Of a DNA stretch of 64,000 nucleotides, positions 31,874-41,904 are shown piece after piece. The notes beneath the pieces are model-generated. The model ran no database searches and was not told where the DNA came from. It was given only the letters and a program-made list of their open reading frames with translations. The DNA lies in contig CANTFK010000921.1 in the NCBI GenBank assembly GCA_947646735.1, positions 372,001-436,000 of the forward strand, in the 5' to 3' direction. Both the position numbers and the translations under genes were made by a program. This stretch comes from Peronospora farinosa. Lineage: Eukaryota; Oomycota; Peronosporomycetes; Peronosporales; Peronosporaceae. The stretch's first letter is position 1, and every line of letters begins with the position of its first letter.

Positions 31874-32938
31874 ATGGGGGGCGGTCCAGCCAGTGCCGAT
31901 GTCGTGCGTTCGTCCTGTTTCGTGACGTTTCCAGAGCAAGCACACGCTGAACCAGTGCCTGTAGATGCTTGGTATCTATTTGCAGCTGGATTGACGTTCC
32001 TACGTCGCTTGTCACGTGATCGCGTAGGTGATAACATGCACATTGCACTATTGCTACAAGTTCCAGACGAAGAACGACGTTATGTGTCTGTGAGCTCCAA
32101 TACAGTACTACAAGAGGCATTACAAGAGACTTTTGAGTGTCCGGAGAAGGCACTGGTGTTGCATGTGATTGATGTGGGAAGAGTACGAGGTCAGAAACGA
32201 ATTCACGTCCGACCAGCGGTGAATCCGAATGTTTCTCCAGAGCCAGTGGAAGCTTTGGAATTGGTGTTTCCTATACTATCAATTGATAGAGTGGAAGCAC
32301 CGACTGCTGTGGAACTTCCAGCAGCTCAAGTGACGAGGGAGAGTTTGTACGAACAAATGAGTCGATCAATGTTTAACTATCGGAAAGATGATAGTATTCA
32401 ATGGAATGGAGCGAGATCTATGAAGAAAGAGGAACAGAGTTTGAGTCACAGCGCGTTCTTTGTGGAAGAGAGGGACTATACAAGAAGAGAAACGAGAGAA
32501 GAGAAAAAGAAGCAGAAGAAGGAAAAGGAGGAGAGAAGACAGCAAGCAGGTGTGTCTGTGGCAATTGAAGCTGTTGGTAACTTGTTGCCACCAGCTAAGC
32601 AGATGGAGAGTAGTCTTGTTGAACAAGGAGATGAGAGGGATATTCCTATGGCAACACTTGTAGAGACTGACGCAGCACATATTCCGTGTGACTACGTGAT
32701 GCTGGAACTGCAGACGGGTGCAGGACTACCGGAATTTTCAGCTACTACCAGATCAACATACTTTATCTCCTCTCGATGGGCAGAGCAGGCTGATGAAATG
32801 AGTGCGTCTATAAGTCTGGAACGTCCGTCAATGTCAAGTGCTACTTCTATCCATGCAGCATCCAGCGTTGGCAACAATATTGACAGTCATGTGAATATCG
32901 AAGACTCGTTCGTGCTCCTTGAACGTCAAGAGCTCTAA
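31874..32938 (+). CDS. Unknown protein with possible autophagy-adaptor-like features
   Basis: I do not recognise the family. Choosing ATG 31874 (MGGGPASADVVRSSCFVTF) gives 354 residues; the open frame continues 81 codons upstream, but that part is non-protein-like. Residues about 11-115 look like a small alpha/beta fold (CFVTFPEQ..., IALLLQVPDEERRYVSV, SSNTVLQEALQETF, ALVLHVIDVG), possibly ubiquitin-like or PB1-like. The middle is disordered with a very basic/acidic helix (about 215-235, KKKQKKEKEERRQQ). The C-terminus has two motifs of the Atg8-binding type, CDYVMLEL and EDSFVLLERQEL (aromatic-x-x-Leu after an acid). These could make it a cargo adaptor; this is inference only. Confidence 0.6.
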   Translation: MGGGPASADVVRSSCFVTFPEQAHAEPVPVDAWYLFAAGLTFLRRLSRDRVGDNMHIALLLQVPDEERRYVSVSSNTVLQEALQETFECPEKALVLHVIDVGRVRGQKRIHVRPAVNPNVSPEPVEALELVFPILSIDRVEAPTAVELPAAQVTRESLYEQMSRSMFNYRKDDSIQWNGARSMKKEEQSLSHSAFFVEERDYTRRETREEKKKQKKEKEERRQQAGVSVAIEAVGNLLPPAKQMESSLVEQGDERDIPMATLVETDAAHIPCDYVMLELQTGAGLPEFSATTRSTYFISSRWAEQADEMSASISLERPSMSSATSIHAASSVGNNIDSHVNIEDSFVLLERQEL

Positions 32939-33172
32939 GGAACGTGAGAAGGAATGCTACATGTTGCAAGTTGCAGAATGAATGCAGCAGCAAGAAGAAA
33001 AAGAGTCGAGTGATGATAGACAGGCATTAGGTTGTTACTTTTTGTAGACGAAAACTAAGAATAAAGGTATTTATACACCGCAACACTGCATCGGTTAAAT
33101 CAAAAAAACGTTTAAATCATTTTATTAGCGCTCGAAACCATTTCATTAACCGTTTTTACCCATTCAACAAGA

Positions 33173-34522
33173 ATGGCAGCAGTGACTGGTAGCGTCGTGA
33201 ACGTGCAAAATGTGACCCAATTTGACCAAGTGACTGCCCGGGATTCGACTTTTGCCGTGATTTTTTTCTGGGCGGAGTTTCATGAAGCTTGTCGTCCTAA
33301 TGGACAATTGGATATCGTCGTACGACAGCTGGCAATGCTTCATCCACGGATTCGATTTCTTAAAGTTGCAGCCGAAGAATTGGCGGAACTTTCAGAACGG
33401 TTTCAAATTGTTGTTGTTCCTACGTTTATCATTGCACAAGGTCGTACGATGGTGGATAAATTAGAAGGGGCTAATGTCGCTGAATTGGCGAAACGGGTGG
33501 ATATACTGAGCAAGAAAGTTGCAACGAATACGGTCACTAATGTAAATGTTACGACGAACAAGACACCCAAATCGTTGGACGAGGGACTTGAAGATCGTCT
33601 TAAGAAATTGATGAATGCTTCCTTTGTGATGCTCTTTATGAAGGGCACTCCAATGGAACCAAAATGTGGCTTTAGTCGACAGATTGTCACGTTATTGAAC
33701 GATGAAAAGATTCAATTTGGAGCTTTTGATATTCTCAAGGACAATGACGTGCGTCAAGGGTTGAAACAATTGGTTGACTGGCCAACGTTTCCGCAACTTT
33801 ATGTAAATGGTGAACTCATTGGTGGGCTGGATATTGTCAAGGAGATGAAGTCGGAAGGATCAATTGTCGAGCAATTAGGACTGACGAAGAAGAGGGAAGA
33901 AGTAGAAGCGACATTCCAAGAAAGTCTTTGTGCATTGATAAAGTCAGCACCTGTGCTGCTTTTTATGAAGGGCACACCATCGGATCCAAAGTGCGGGTTC
34001 AGCAAGAAGACGGTCAAGTTATTGCATGACCATCAGATCGCCTTCAGCTCGTTTGATATTTTGAGTGATGAGCAGGTTCGTCAGGGTCTTAAAAAGCTCT
34101 CGAACTGGCCCACGTACCCGCAGTTGTATGTCAAGGGCAAACTTGTTGGCGGTTTAGACATTTTGAATGAGATGGCAGAAGACGGTGATCTGAGTGAGCA
34201 GCTCGGCGTGGAGAAAAAAGCCAAGAAGGAGAACAAGTACGAGCAACTGATCAATCGGGCGCGCGTGATGATCTTCATCAAAGGAACGCCCAAACAGCCC
34301 CAGTGTGGATTTAGCCGCAAGCTCGTGGATATTTTGGACAGCGAAGGCTTCAAGTACGACTACTTTGACATCCTCACGGACGACAGTGTGCGTCAAGGAC
34401 TTAAAAAGCACTCGAACTGGCCGACGTTCCCGCAGCTTTACGTGAAAGGTGAACTGATTGGTGGGCTGGACATCATTCAGCAGCTGCAGGAGGACGGTGA
34501 ACTCACGGAGTTGAAGGAGTAG
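33173..34522 (+). CDS. PICOT-type monothiol glutaredoxin: thioredoxin-like plus three Grx domains
   Basis: A single-exon frame of 449 residues. An N-terminal thioredoxin-like domain (about 1-115) has its active site altered (FFWAEFHEACRPN in place of WCGPC). It is followed by three tandem monothiol glutaredoxin domains, each with MKGTP or IKGTP, the CGFS active site, WPTFPQLYV or WPTYPQLYV, and GGLDI. CGFS glutaredoxins bind [2Fe-2S] clusters with glutathione and work in cytosolic/nuclear iron handling and Fe-S protein assembly (GLRX3/Grx3/4). Three Grx repeats match plant GRXS17, against two in animals and one in yeast. It converges with HBS1, 115 bases away. Confidence 0.93.
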   Translation: MAAVTGSVVNVQNVTQFDQVTARDSTFAVIFFWAEFHEACRPNGQLDIVVRQLAMLHPRIRFLKVAAEELAELSERFQIVVVPTFIIAQGRTMVDKLEGANVAELAKRVDILSKKVATNTVTNVNVTTNKTPKSLDEGLEDRLKKLMNASFVMLFMKGTPMEPKCGFSRQIVTLLNDEKIQFGAFDILKDNDVRQGLKQLVDWPTFPQLYVNGELIGGLDIVKEMKSEGSIVEQLGLTKKREEVEATFQESLCALIKSAPVLLFMKGTPSDPKCGFSKKTVKLLHDHQIAFSSFDILSDEQVRQGLKKLSNWPTYPQLYVKGKLVGGLDILNEMAEDGDLSEQLGVEKKAKKENKYEQLINRARVMIFIKGTPKQPQCGFSRKLVDILDSEGFKYDYFDILTDDSVRQGLKKHSNWPTFPQLYVKGELIGGLDIIQQLQEDGELTELKE

Positions 34523-34637
34523 ATGAACACAGGCGCTGGCTGCATGTAAAGCCTACTTCATCGGAACAAATGAAAACTGCTTGATGCTTTCAATTCCTTA
34601 TCGATTAATCTGTAGCGGTGTACGAATAGTTTTAGAA

Positions 34638-37211
34638 CTACGTGATAATCTGTGTGATGATACCAGCAGCAAGCGTCTTCCCACGATCGCGCAGCGTGAA
34701 GCGCCCGAGCTGACGGTAGTTTGCAAACTCCTCGAGGCAGATCTTGCGATGGCACGTTATTTGCACCACAGCCGAGCGCTCACGGGTGATGCAACGCGGC
34801 TTCTTCCTCTCGACCTCGCCGGTCTTGCTCAAGATGCTAATCAACCGTGTGATGTTTACAGGCTCGTCCACGTTGTGCATGTGGATAGTCACGCATGTTC
34901 CCTTTACTAGTGGAACCTCTACCGACGGCATGGTCATAATCTTGGCCTCAAATTTCTTGGCAAGCCGCACCGGTGACGCAATAGAACAGAGGATGCTGCC
35001 AGTACTGTAAGCATGCATGTACACATACACGCAAGGCAGGCCAGTTAGAAGTGCGCATAGAGAGATTATCAAAGAACGACAAACCTATATCATACGTTAA
35101 TGCCGACGGATCGATTCCAGCGACTCCCATCTCGATTGTGTCGCCGGCGCGAGCAAGGGAACAGGTCTCGCCATCTTGTTCCATCCCTTGTTTTGTTCAA
35201 AGTGAGAGTTATACAATGACCACGAAGGTTTACCAAAGTACGCTGAAAGTACTCACCTTTTACCGTCACAGGAAGTCCAATTGGCATCAAGAAGAACTGC
35301 GGCAAGTGTAAATATCTCGTTACAGAAGGCTCTACAGGTTATGATCGCATAAGCAAAAAGCTTTACCGTGTCGCCCACTGCGGCAGCACCAGCGTAAATG
35401 CGACCAGTGATAGTTTGTCCCAGGCTCATTGACTTGGACACATCTGAGACCGTCATCCGGAACGGCTTGGAGATCTGGCGTTGAGGGGGAGTAAAGGCAT
35501 CTACATGGCAAAACAAGTTACGCGATGATGACAATATTTTAGCTTCAAACATGCACCAGCACTTACCGATCGCCTCGACTAGCGAATGGCCCGAGTACCA
35601 TGAGCATTCCTCGACTCCGCCAGTTTTCTCCAAGTTGGCGCCTGTGATGCCACTGAGAGGAATGAAATGCAGGTTTTTCGGGCGAAATCCTGCGCCCGTG
35701 AGGAATGCAGACAATGACTTCACGATATTGTCAAAGCGCTCCTTATCCCAGTTGATCTGTGAGACATGACACAACGTGACTGTAAGCCAAGCGAACACCT
35801 TCAATCACTATTTGACCACATGTAATTCACCATATCCATCTTGTTGACTGCCACGACCATTTGCGAAACACCAAGACTTCGTACAAGCATCGTGTGCTCC
35901 TTGGTTTGTCCGGAATTCTCAAATGCTGCTTCAAATTCACCAATCACTGCTGGAACGACCAGCACAGCAACGTCTGCCTGTGCCGCTCCCGCAATCATTT
36001 TTGGAATGAAGTCGCGGTGTCCTGGCGCGTCGAGTAAGGTGAGGTGCTTGGTTGCCGTTTCAAAGTAGCTCGTACCCACGTCCATGGTGACACCACGAGA
36101 ACGCTCTTCGTCGTCAGCATCCATGACCCAGGCATATGCAAAGGATGACTTGCCAGCCTCACGCGACTCTTTCTCGTACTTGTGCATCAGTTTTTTGCTC
36201 ACGTAGCCCAACTTGTACAGCAGATGGCCAGTAATGGTACTTTTGCCGGCATCAACGTGTCCAATCACTACCATACTAATCTTGGTTTTGCCTCCATTCC
36301 GCGCCTTTTCCTCCAACGCTATCGCTTTTTCCTGCGTCTTCAACTCGGCACGTTCAAAAGCTTTTTTCTCTGCTGGTGTAAACTGAGTCTGTGTCCGTGA
36401 GATCGTGGGTGCAGCACTGACCGCATCTGCCGTCGACAAACACGGAGGCTTCTTCACATCTCCCACCTCCTTAGAAACTGGTGACGGCATTACAACTCCT
36501 CCAATAGCCATAGCTTTGCCTTTGGTCAGCGCAGGCATGATAATCTCCTTCTTGAATTGAGTCTCCTCATTGTCAACGGCTAGCGCCACCGCTTCAAGTC
36601 TGGGAATCTGGATCTCCAATGGCAATACACCACCCATTGCAACCGGAGTCGCTTCACCTTTTTCCAGCAAAGCCACCACGGTTTTATCCAGATCGTAATT
36701 GGCACGACGAAGTTCCGGAATCATCTCGTTGCATGAAAATCTATTGCCAATAACTTGTTGTACTTGAGGTATCATGGCGTCCAAAATCTCAGCATCTCTA
36801 GGGTCTTCAATAAAATGATTGATATTGTTCAGATTTTGCTCCACTAAAGTCGGATCTTGTTGCACGAAGGAAAAGACGGATCGCTGACGACTGGGAGAAT
36901 CTCGACGATACATGAATTCGTCTACATAAATAAGAGAAAAATGGTGTTTTTATTAGTAGAATGTAGTACTTTAACGATAATGTTAATTAGTAAAGAGGTG
37001 GTAATTTATGGTATTTTATTTATTTTACTTACTGGAATTGGGTGAATTGGGCTCGCAGTCGTCGTAGTGTTCGTCATAATCTGAGCAGCGTGTACGAGAA
37101 AGAACAGTACAATAAGATGGTTAAGGATAAATGAATATAAATACGTCAATCGATCGTACCTTCATCCTCATATGAGTACGCGCGGTTGCGTACGTTACGG
37201 TGGCGGGACAT
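34638..37211 (-). CDS. HBS1: HBS1, translational GTPase of ribosome rescue (8 exons)
   Basis: Exons 37211-37160, 37080-37033, 36921-35831, 35756-35567, 35500-35367, 35296-35257, 35186-35096 and 35004-34638 encode 670 residues, near human HBS1L (684). The start [17 protein letters not shown] is the conserved HBS1 N-terminus, followed by an HBS1_N-type domain ([20 protein letters not shown]). The GTPase has G1 GHVDAGKST, switch/G2 [14 protein letters not shown]3 DAPGHRDF and G4 NKMD, then EF1A-like beta barrels ([67 protein letters not shown]). N-terminal MSRHRNVR separates it from eRF3 and EF-1A. With Dom34/Pelota it splits stalled ribosomes. The exon 7 donor (GTATGA at 35095) is chosen because it alone restores frame. 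Confidence 0.9.
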
Positions 37212-38235
37212 GAGCTTGTTATTTTACCACTTGAAGAGATACCGGTTTTATATATTCTTGATCGGTATATCGGAGGATCTTTTTGGTTCAAAGAGATAAT
37301 TATTTCAATGTAAAAAAGTATCTACTAACGTCAAAAAAAAGTTGTATAAGCTACTTGGATGCCCAATGAATTTCATACATCTGGAGGTCGTAGAATGGGA
37401 CCTCTATTCACCTAAATCGCTTGATAACAATAGGAAAACATCGTAATTAGCTAAGGTTAAAATATGCACTATAGAAATCATTGCTGACGTAGATAATGGA
37501 AAAATACCGACATCCGGTACGCTAATGAAATCACCATTACCAACGTACCGAGGAATTCCCTCAAATTCTGTCGTAGATGAGAGTTTTGGGCTTGTGTAAG
37601 AACCGACTCGATTGGCACTACGACCACGTCGGGCGCCCTTACGCCACTCAAAGCGTTGGCGAGGGCAAGTGTCGTGGTCAGATGATGTGCGTTCCTGACA
37701 CGCCTTGAATGCCCTAGAGCCAACCTTCCCTGTACAGGGTAAGACTGATCAACTCGCCCTTGTGCTTTCGCTTGGCACCACTTGAGCGACGACCGAGACA
37801 GTGGTGACTTGACTTATATAGCTTGAAAGTCTCGGGACCATATCGATATCGAGGTCGTGCAAGCTAAAGTATCGACACTCAATTATTGGGGTCTATAATT
37901 CGAGCAGTGATGGCTAACAAAAAATGAATGTGAAAGCGTGCACAGCGCGCTGCCCATTGCTATGTGAGATTGTAGGACGATGACGATCTGTATGTCAATG
38001 TGACGAGGCAAGCCTGGTCATGTGTACTTGTCACAATAGTCAGACGTCATGTATCACGCGTTATTTTTTATTGCTTACGGCTCGATTATATGCAAAAGCT
38101 CCATAGTATCTAGGACCACTACATTGCAAGAAATAAGTTCGTCACCATGTACATAACATGACCGAATCGTTCGTTTCAATACTACGATACTTGACACGAT
38201 TGTCAGCTCATCCTGATCATTTTTGTTCCAATGTC
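37212..38235. other. Intergenic, with possible aquaporin relic
   Basis: No intact gene. Minus strand 37723-37478 contains an 81-codon frame with a segment resembling an aquaporin helix (separate entry). The rest is AT-rich without features. Confidence 0.45.
37478..37723 (-). pseudogene. Possible aquaporin gene fragment
   Basis: The frame includes NLREFLGTLVMVISL, which resembles RECMAEFLGTMVLIMF of the neighbouring aquaporin (38236-39093), with DNA similarity over about 45 bases. A second stretch, AHHLTTTLALANAL, recalls AHLNPAVTTTLALFG but lies in the wrong order for one gene. This may be the remains of tandem copies; chance similarity cannot be excluded. Confidence 0.3.
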
Positions 38236-39093
38236 TCACGTTTGAGTCTCAAGCGGGTGGTGGTGCTCTATCATTCCAACGTATATACCGCCGCCAATCG
38301 CGCCACCTAGAATGGGGCCTACAATCGGTACCCAAAAGTAGTAGTCCCGAAGAGTGAAGACGCGTGAGCCCCAGCCAGCACATAACGAGAAGAGTCGCGG
38401 GCCAAAGTCGCGTGCCGGATTGATGGCATAACCCGAGTTCATGCCGAACGCCATACCGATTGCCACCACTAACATGGCCACAGCTACAGGCTGGACGTAT
38501 GGACTGGCAGGCTTGTTCATCTCGTCACCCAGAGCGAAGATACCTCCCACTAGCAAAGCCGTACCGACCATTTCCGTCAGGAAGCACGTACTAACCGGAA
38601 CGTCGCTGCTGTACGGGTACGTGGCAAAGATGCCTCCAGTCGATTGCTTGCTCGGATCAATTTTATGAATCATGGGGCTGTAGACGGCCCACAAAATAAA
38701 GGCAGCTACGAAAGCTCCCAACACCTGCGCGGTGATATATGGAATCACTTTGCGCCACTCGAAACGACCGAAGAGGGCGAGGGTTGTCGTCACTGCAGGA
38801 TTCAGGTGGGCGCCCGAGATGCCTCCTGTTAAGTGGATGCCAAAGAGCACGCCAAGTCCCCAGCCGAGGTTGATATTGAAGTAACCACCCTTGCTGCCCT
38901 CGCTAAGTACAACCTGAGCCACGCTTCCGTCACCGAACATGATGAGCACCATGGTGCCGAGAAACTCGGCCATGCACTCGCGTAGCAGCGGTGACTTAAT
39001 TTGGTACGGCTTTTGTGGTGGCGTCGGTGTCTTGGCCACGTCAGCATCTTGAATGCCGGAATAATAGCAGCCACTAGCAGACAAATGAGCCAT
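38236..39093 (-). CDS. Aquaglyceroporin (major intrinsic protein)
   Basis: I choose the ATG at 39093 (MAHLSASGCYY), giving 285 residues. The open frame extends 31 codons further, but those translate a (GA)n microsatellite (SLSLSLSL) that is more likely leader. Six membrane helices with the two NPA boxes: HLNPAVTTTLALFG and AINPARDFGPRL. The Asp after NPAR and the Gly-rich surroundings are those of glycerol-conducting GlpF-type channels; water-only channels usually lack it. First helix: ECMAEFLGTMVLIMFGDGSV. It would sit in the plasma membrane and pass glycerol, water or similar small solutes. Confidence 0.9.
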   Translation of the reverse strand: MAHLSASGCYYSGIQDADVAKTPTPPQKPYQIKSPLLRECMAEFLGTMVLIMFGDGSVAQVVLSEGSKGGYFNINLGWGLGVLFGIHLTGGISGAHLNPAVTTTLALFGRFEWRKVIPYITAQVLGAFVAAFILWAVYSPMIHKIDPSKQSTGGIFATYPYSSDVPVSTCFLTEMVGTALLVGGIFALGDEMNKPASPYVQPVAVAMLVVAIGMAFGMNSGYAINPARDFGPRLFSLCAGWGSRVFTLRDYYFWVPIVGPILGGAIGGGIYVGMIEHHHPLETQT

Positions 39094-39420
39094 GACAAGA
39101 GAGAGAGAGAGAGAGAGAGAGAGGAACTTCTTAGAGTTGGGGATAATTGAAAAGTGACATCCAAAGAAGGATGTAGGACTGGTCAAGCTGTAAATTATCC
39201 GTGCTTGGTAGCTAAATGTACTATATTGAAGCGTATGATGCTAGCTATCTCTTGTAGTTGTTACCATTAAACTACTCCCTAATGGGTCTCCAAGAGTCGC
39301 ACTGCCTTCTTCCACATTCGCTTCGCCTTATCTGAGGATCGCTAACTGGACTGCGAATCGCTAATTTGATTGCCGATTTGCGGATCGGGAATCATTTAGA
39401 ATCGCGGATCGCGAATCATC
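39094..39420. other. Aquaporin leader and GATCGCG-rich spacer
   Basis: Contains the (GA)n microsatellite at 39098-39122, just upstream of the aquaporin start. Towards 39340-39420 come repeated GCGGATCG/GCGAATCG motifs, the same word that fills the retroelement bed further right. No gene. Confidence 0.5.
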
Positions 39421-40145
39421 CAGGGGTGGCAGGCATAGGTCAAAGCAGGTTTCGAATAAAACCTAAGTTTTGACCGGTGCCAAAGAAAGAATCTTAAGTC
39501 ATCGGATCTGACCAAAGCATTCTCACAAGATTCTAAAATCAATTCCTAGTGCTACCTAACGCCATTTTTTGAGAGACTACTACCAGATGTGACCAATCGC
39601 GAAAAAAACAACTCAATTGTTACCGTCCTAAAGGAGCTTTCCACCCCGAAGGAAACAGTATCACTAGTAGATCTAAGAGAAGTCGTGCATTTCTAGTCGG
39701 TCTTTATGAATGTTGTAGAATTCGTCAACCACAAGTATGTTTGTTACCTGCAAGCACTGTAAGACAATTGTTTTGATTCACAACAAGTCGACAGAATCTC
39801 ATTAGTATACGTCTTGTTCTCACTATGCACCTTTGCAAAGGCCAACTGTTTCTACAGAGTCGAAATGCGTCAGAGGGAACCCTTCTATGCACTTACGAGG
39901 TCAGCAATGATAAGCTTATGAATCTCACGATCTTCCGTCATCGTTGTTTGATCGATGGAAGAGCCAACCCTTTTGTCTTGCCTGTCATCATTATTGTGAA
40001 AAACAAAGAATAAATCAACTAATTAGATTTAATTCAGATTTCATTTAGGTTTTATTCATGCCTGAATAAACCTAAATTATTTCTAAATTGCGGAATATAA
40101 AACCTATTTCAGCTTGCAGAAATTTCTAGGTTTTTGCCACCCCTG
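39421..40145. mobile_element. Non-autonomous hAT transposon (725 bp) with 8-bp target duplication
   Basis: Termini are CAGGGGTGGCA at 39421 and its complement TGCCACCCCTG ending at 40145. Directly outside them is the perfect 8-base duplication GAATCATC (39413-39420 and 40146-40153). CAGGGG-type short inverted ends with 8-base duplications define hAT transposons. Both subterminal regions repeat AAACCTA/TAGGTTT words, as expected of transposase binding sites. The interior has only a 62-codon frame (39825-40013) without transposase features, so it depends on a transposase from elsewhere. The intact duplication and matching ends suggest a fairly recent insertion. Confidence 0.88.
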
Positions 40146-40479
40146 GAATCATCTCTATCGGACCGTGAATTGCGTGGTATGGTGTGGTACACACACGCCG
40201 GATGGCGGATGGCGGATCGTGGATCGTGGTCTACCGGAGTGCGGTCTACTGGATCACGGCTTACTCAATTACGGTTTACCTGATCGTGGTGAACGGTCCA
40301 CCTACCGATTTGTCCACCTCATTTAAGCCATCCAGAATGATTGTTTCACATTTATATATTCCCCATACTCAAACGATCGCGTCTGGTCGGTCTCCTGCAC
40401 GGATCGCATAGCTGCAGCTTTTCTTGCAATTCCAAATACCTTCTTCTCACCTTCCAGCATGTCCTCCATGTTTGATCAT

Positions 40480-41197
40480 GAATTACGCAATCACCAAATG
40501 TCTATCCATTTTTACATATCCTCCATTCTCGCGATCGCGGTGATCGCAATTAATAGGCCTATTATCGTAGTAATTGGGCAGCGAACTGCGATCTTCTCGG
40601 CGTAGCAGTAGGTGTCCATATCGCTAACGGCCAGTCGTATTCACCAACTCACAAACCTGTAATTGCCAGTGTGTTCTTCCAAATCCTCTCCTGACGGGCC
40701 AGCACCTGGCCGTTGGTCTGCCCCTTCGCTCTCTGGACCCGACCCTGACTTGATTGTTCCGACCTTGGACCTCGTCGGGGACCCTCCTGATTATGCGAGT
40801 GTCGCCCAAGCATGGAGAGTTATCCAACTGGCGATGGAACGGACCCAAGTCATGAAGGCTCTCGCTGAAGATCATAGAATCCTTCAGTAGGACAATCAGG
40901 CTAAGCATCGCCGGGCCCAAGAAATGCAGTGCCGCGTAGATGAAGTTGTTCGATTCGAGGAAGTGAATGAAGTTGTTCGATTCGAGGAAGTCGATCTTCA
41001 TCAGATTAAGGATAGGATCAAAAATTTCGTATCTCGGTATGGTCGTATCCAGTATGAATACCTGGTACAATGGAGGATACTCCGATCCGTCATGGGTAGA
41101 CGAGGTGGACATCAACTGTGGAGAACTGCTTGAAGAATATGAACGCAGTCAAGTCACTCATAATCGCTTTGAGGTAATGCAGAGCCATGAGGAGTAG
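40480..41197 (+). pseudogene. Family E fragment E0: accessory-ORF start fused to a chromodomain
   Basis: Plus-strand pieces: LSGPDPDLIVPTLDLVGDPP and AWRVIQLAMERTQVMKALAE (about 40720-40880), coiled-coil sequence like the N-terminal part of the family E accessory ORF, then EMQCRVDEVVRFEEVNEVV, with a 27-base tandem duplication at about 40938-40990, running straight into a pol chromodomain (DRIKNFVSRYGRIQYEYLVQW, then after a one-base shift YSDPSWVDEVDINCGELLEE) that ends RFEVMQSHEE at 41197. In other copies these two parts are on opposite strands, so this is a rearranged chimera. It has a stop after HRILQ and a frameshift. Confidence 0.55.
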
Positions 41198-41345
41198 AGG
41201 GAGAGTTCATTCTGGAAAGGTCGAGATGATGAAAGAAGGAGGTGGTATTTGTTGCATACATATAAATCGGTCAAGCTATATATTCGAGAGATCAGCGGAA
41301 CAAGAAGAGTAAAGAATTGTAAGCCTGAAGAGTACCCGGGCCCAT

Positions 41346-41900
41346 CTAAGACATGGGTTGAAAGAAAACGATTTGGAGTTTACTATGCGCCGGGCTATAA
41401 CGACGACGAGAGGCACGCGACTGGGCCATCGCGGCTATCAGAGACTCAACGCTACTACTAGACTCGTTTTTAGTGGAACTATAAACACGGGTAGTCTGGC
41501 GCTTATTAGATGTGAAAGGGGCTGGGGCCTTGACAGCGGGCGACCGCGACCTCTTAGCACTCAAGGGTACCGGGGCCTTGGCCATAGGCGTAGCAGGTTT
41601 AGATTTAGCGCTCCGGGCCACTGCCAGCTGCTTCTGGTGCCAATCCCGTTGGAGAATGACTTATTTTGCGAGATCCTTTGAGCGAGCATATTCATCCTGG
41701 TGTTGCGACACTTAAGATACCTTGGCCCGAAAGTCGGCCGCGACAATGTCCAACTGAACCTCCCGTTCCTCGACTTTGACCGTTAAGTTCGTCACAGCAG
41801 CTTCATACTGGCCCCTCCAGTATCTTTTGGTGAACCGAGACGCCACGACTTCAAGACTGTAGTATTTCTGGTTGGCGAGTGCATCTCGGCTCTCCACGAT
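41346..41900 (-). pseudogene. Family E accessory ORF fragment
   Basis: Minus-strand pieces YEAAVTNLTVKVEEREVQLD and DIVAADFRAKVS (coiled coil), then VARSAKSKPATPMAKAPVPL, ending KNESSSSVESLIAAMAQSRA. The equivalents in E2 (DSTLAADFRRMKSKASKYKK; DATLAALSGSRSTARRR) and E3 (DSETLRAALAKSRSSNRR) are in the same order. The C-terminal domain is missing. It converges with the chromodomain ending at 41197, reproducing the family arrangement. Confidence 0.6.
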
Positions 41901-41904
41901 AGTC

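Noticed and set aside
40624..41115. Minus-strand 163-codon ORF
   Set aside because: Antisense to the E0 coiled-coil and chromodomain sequence, which has homologues on the plus strand.
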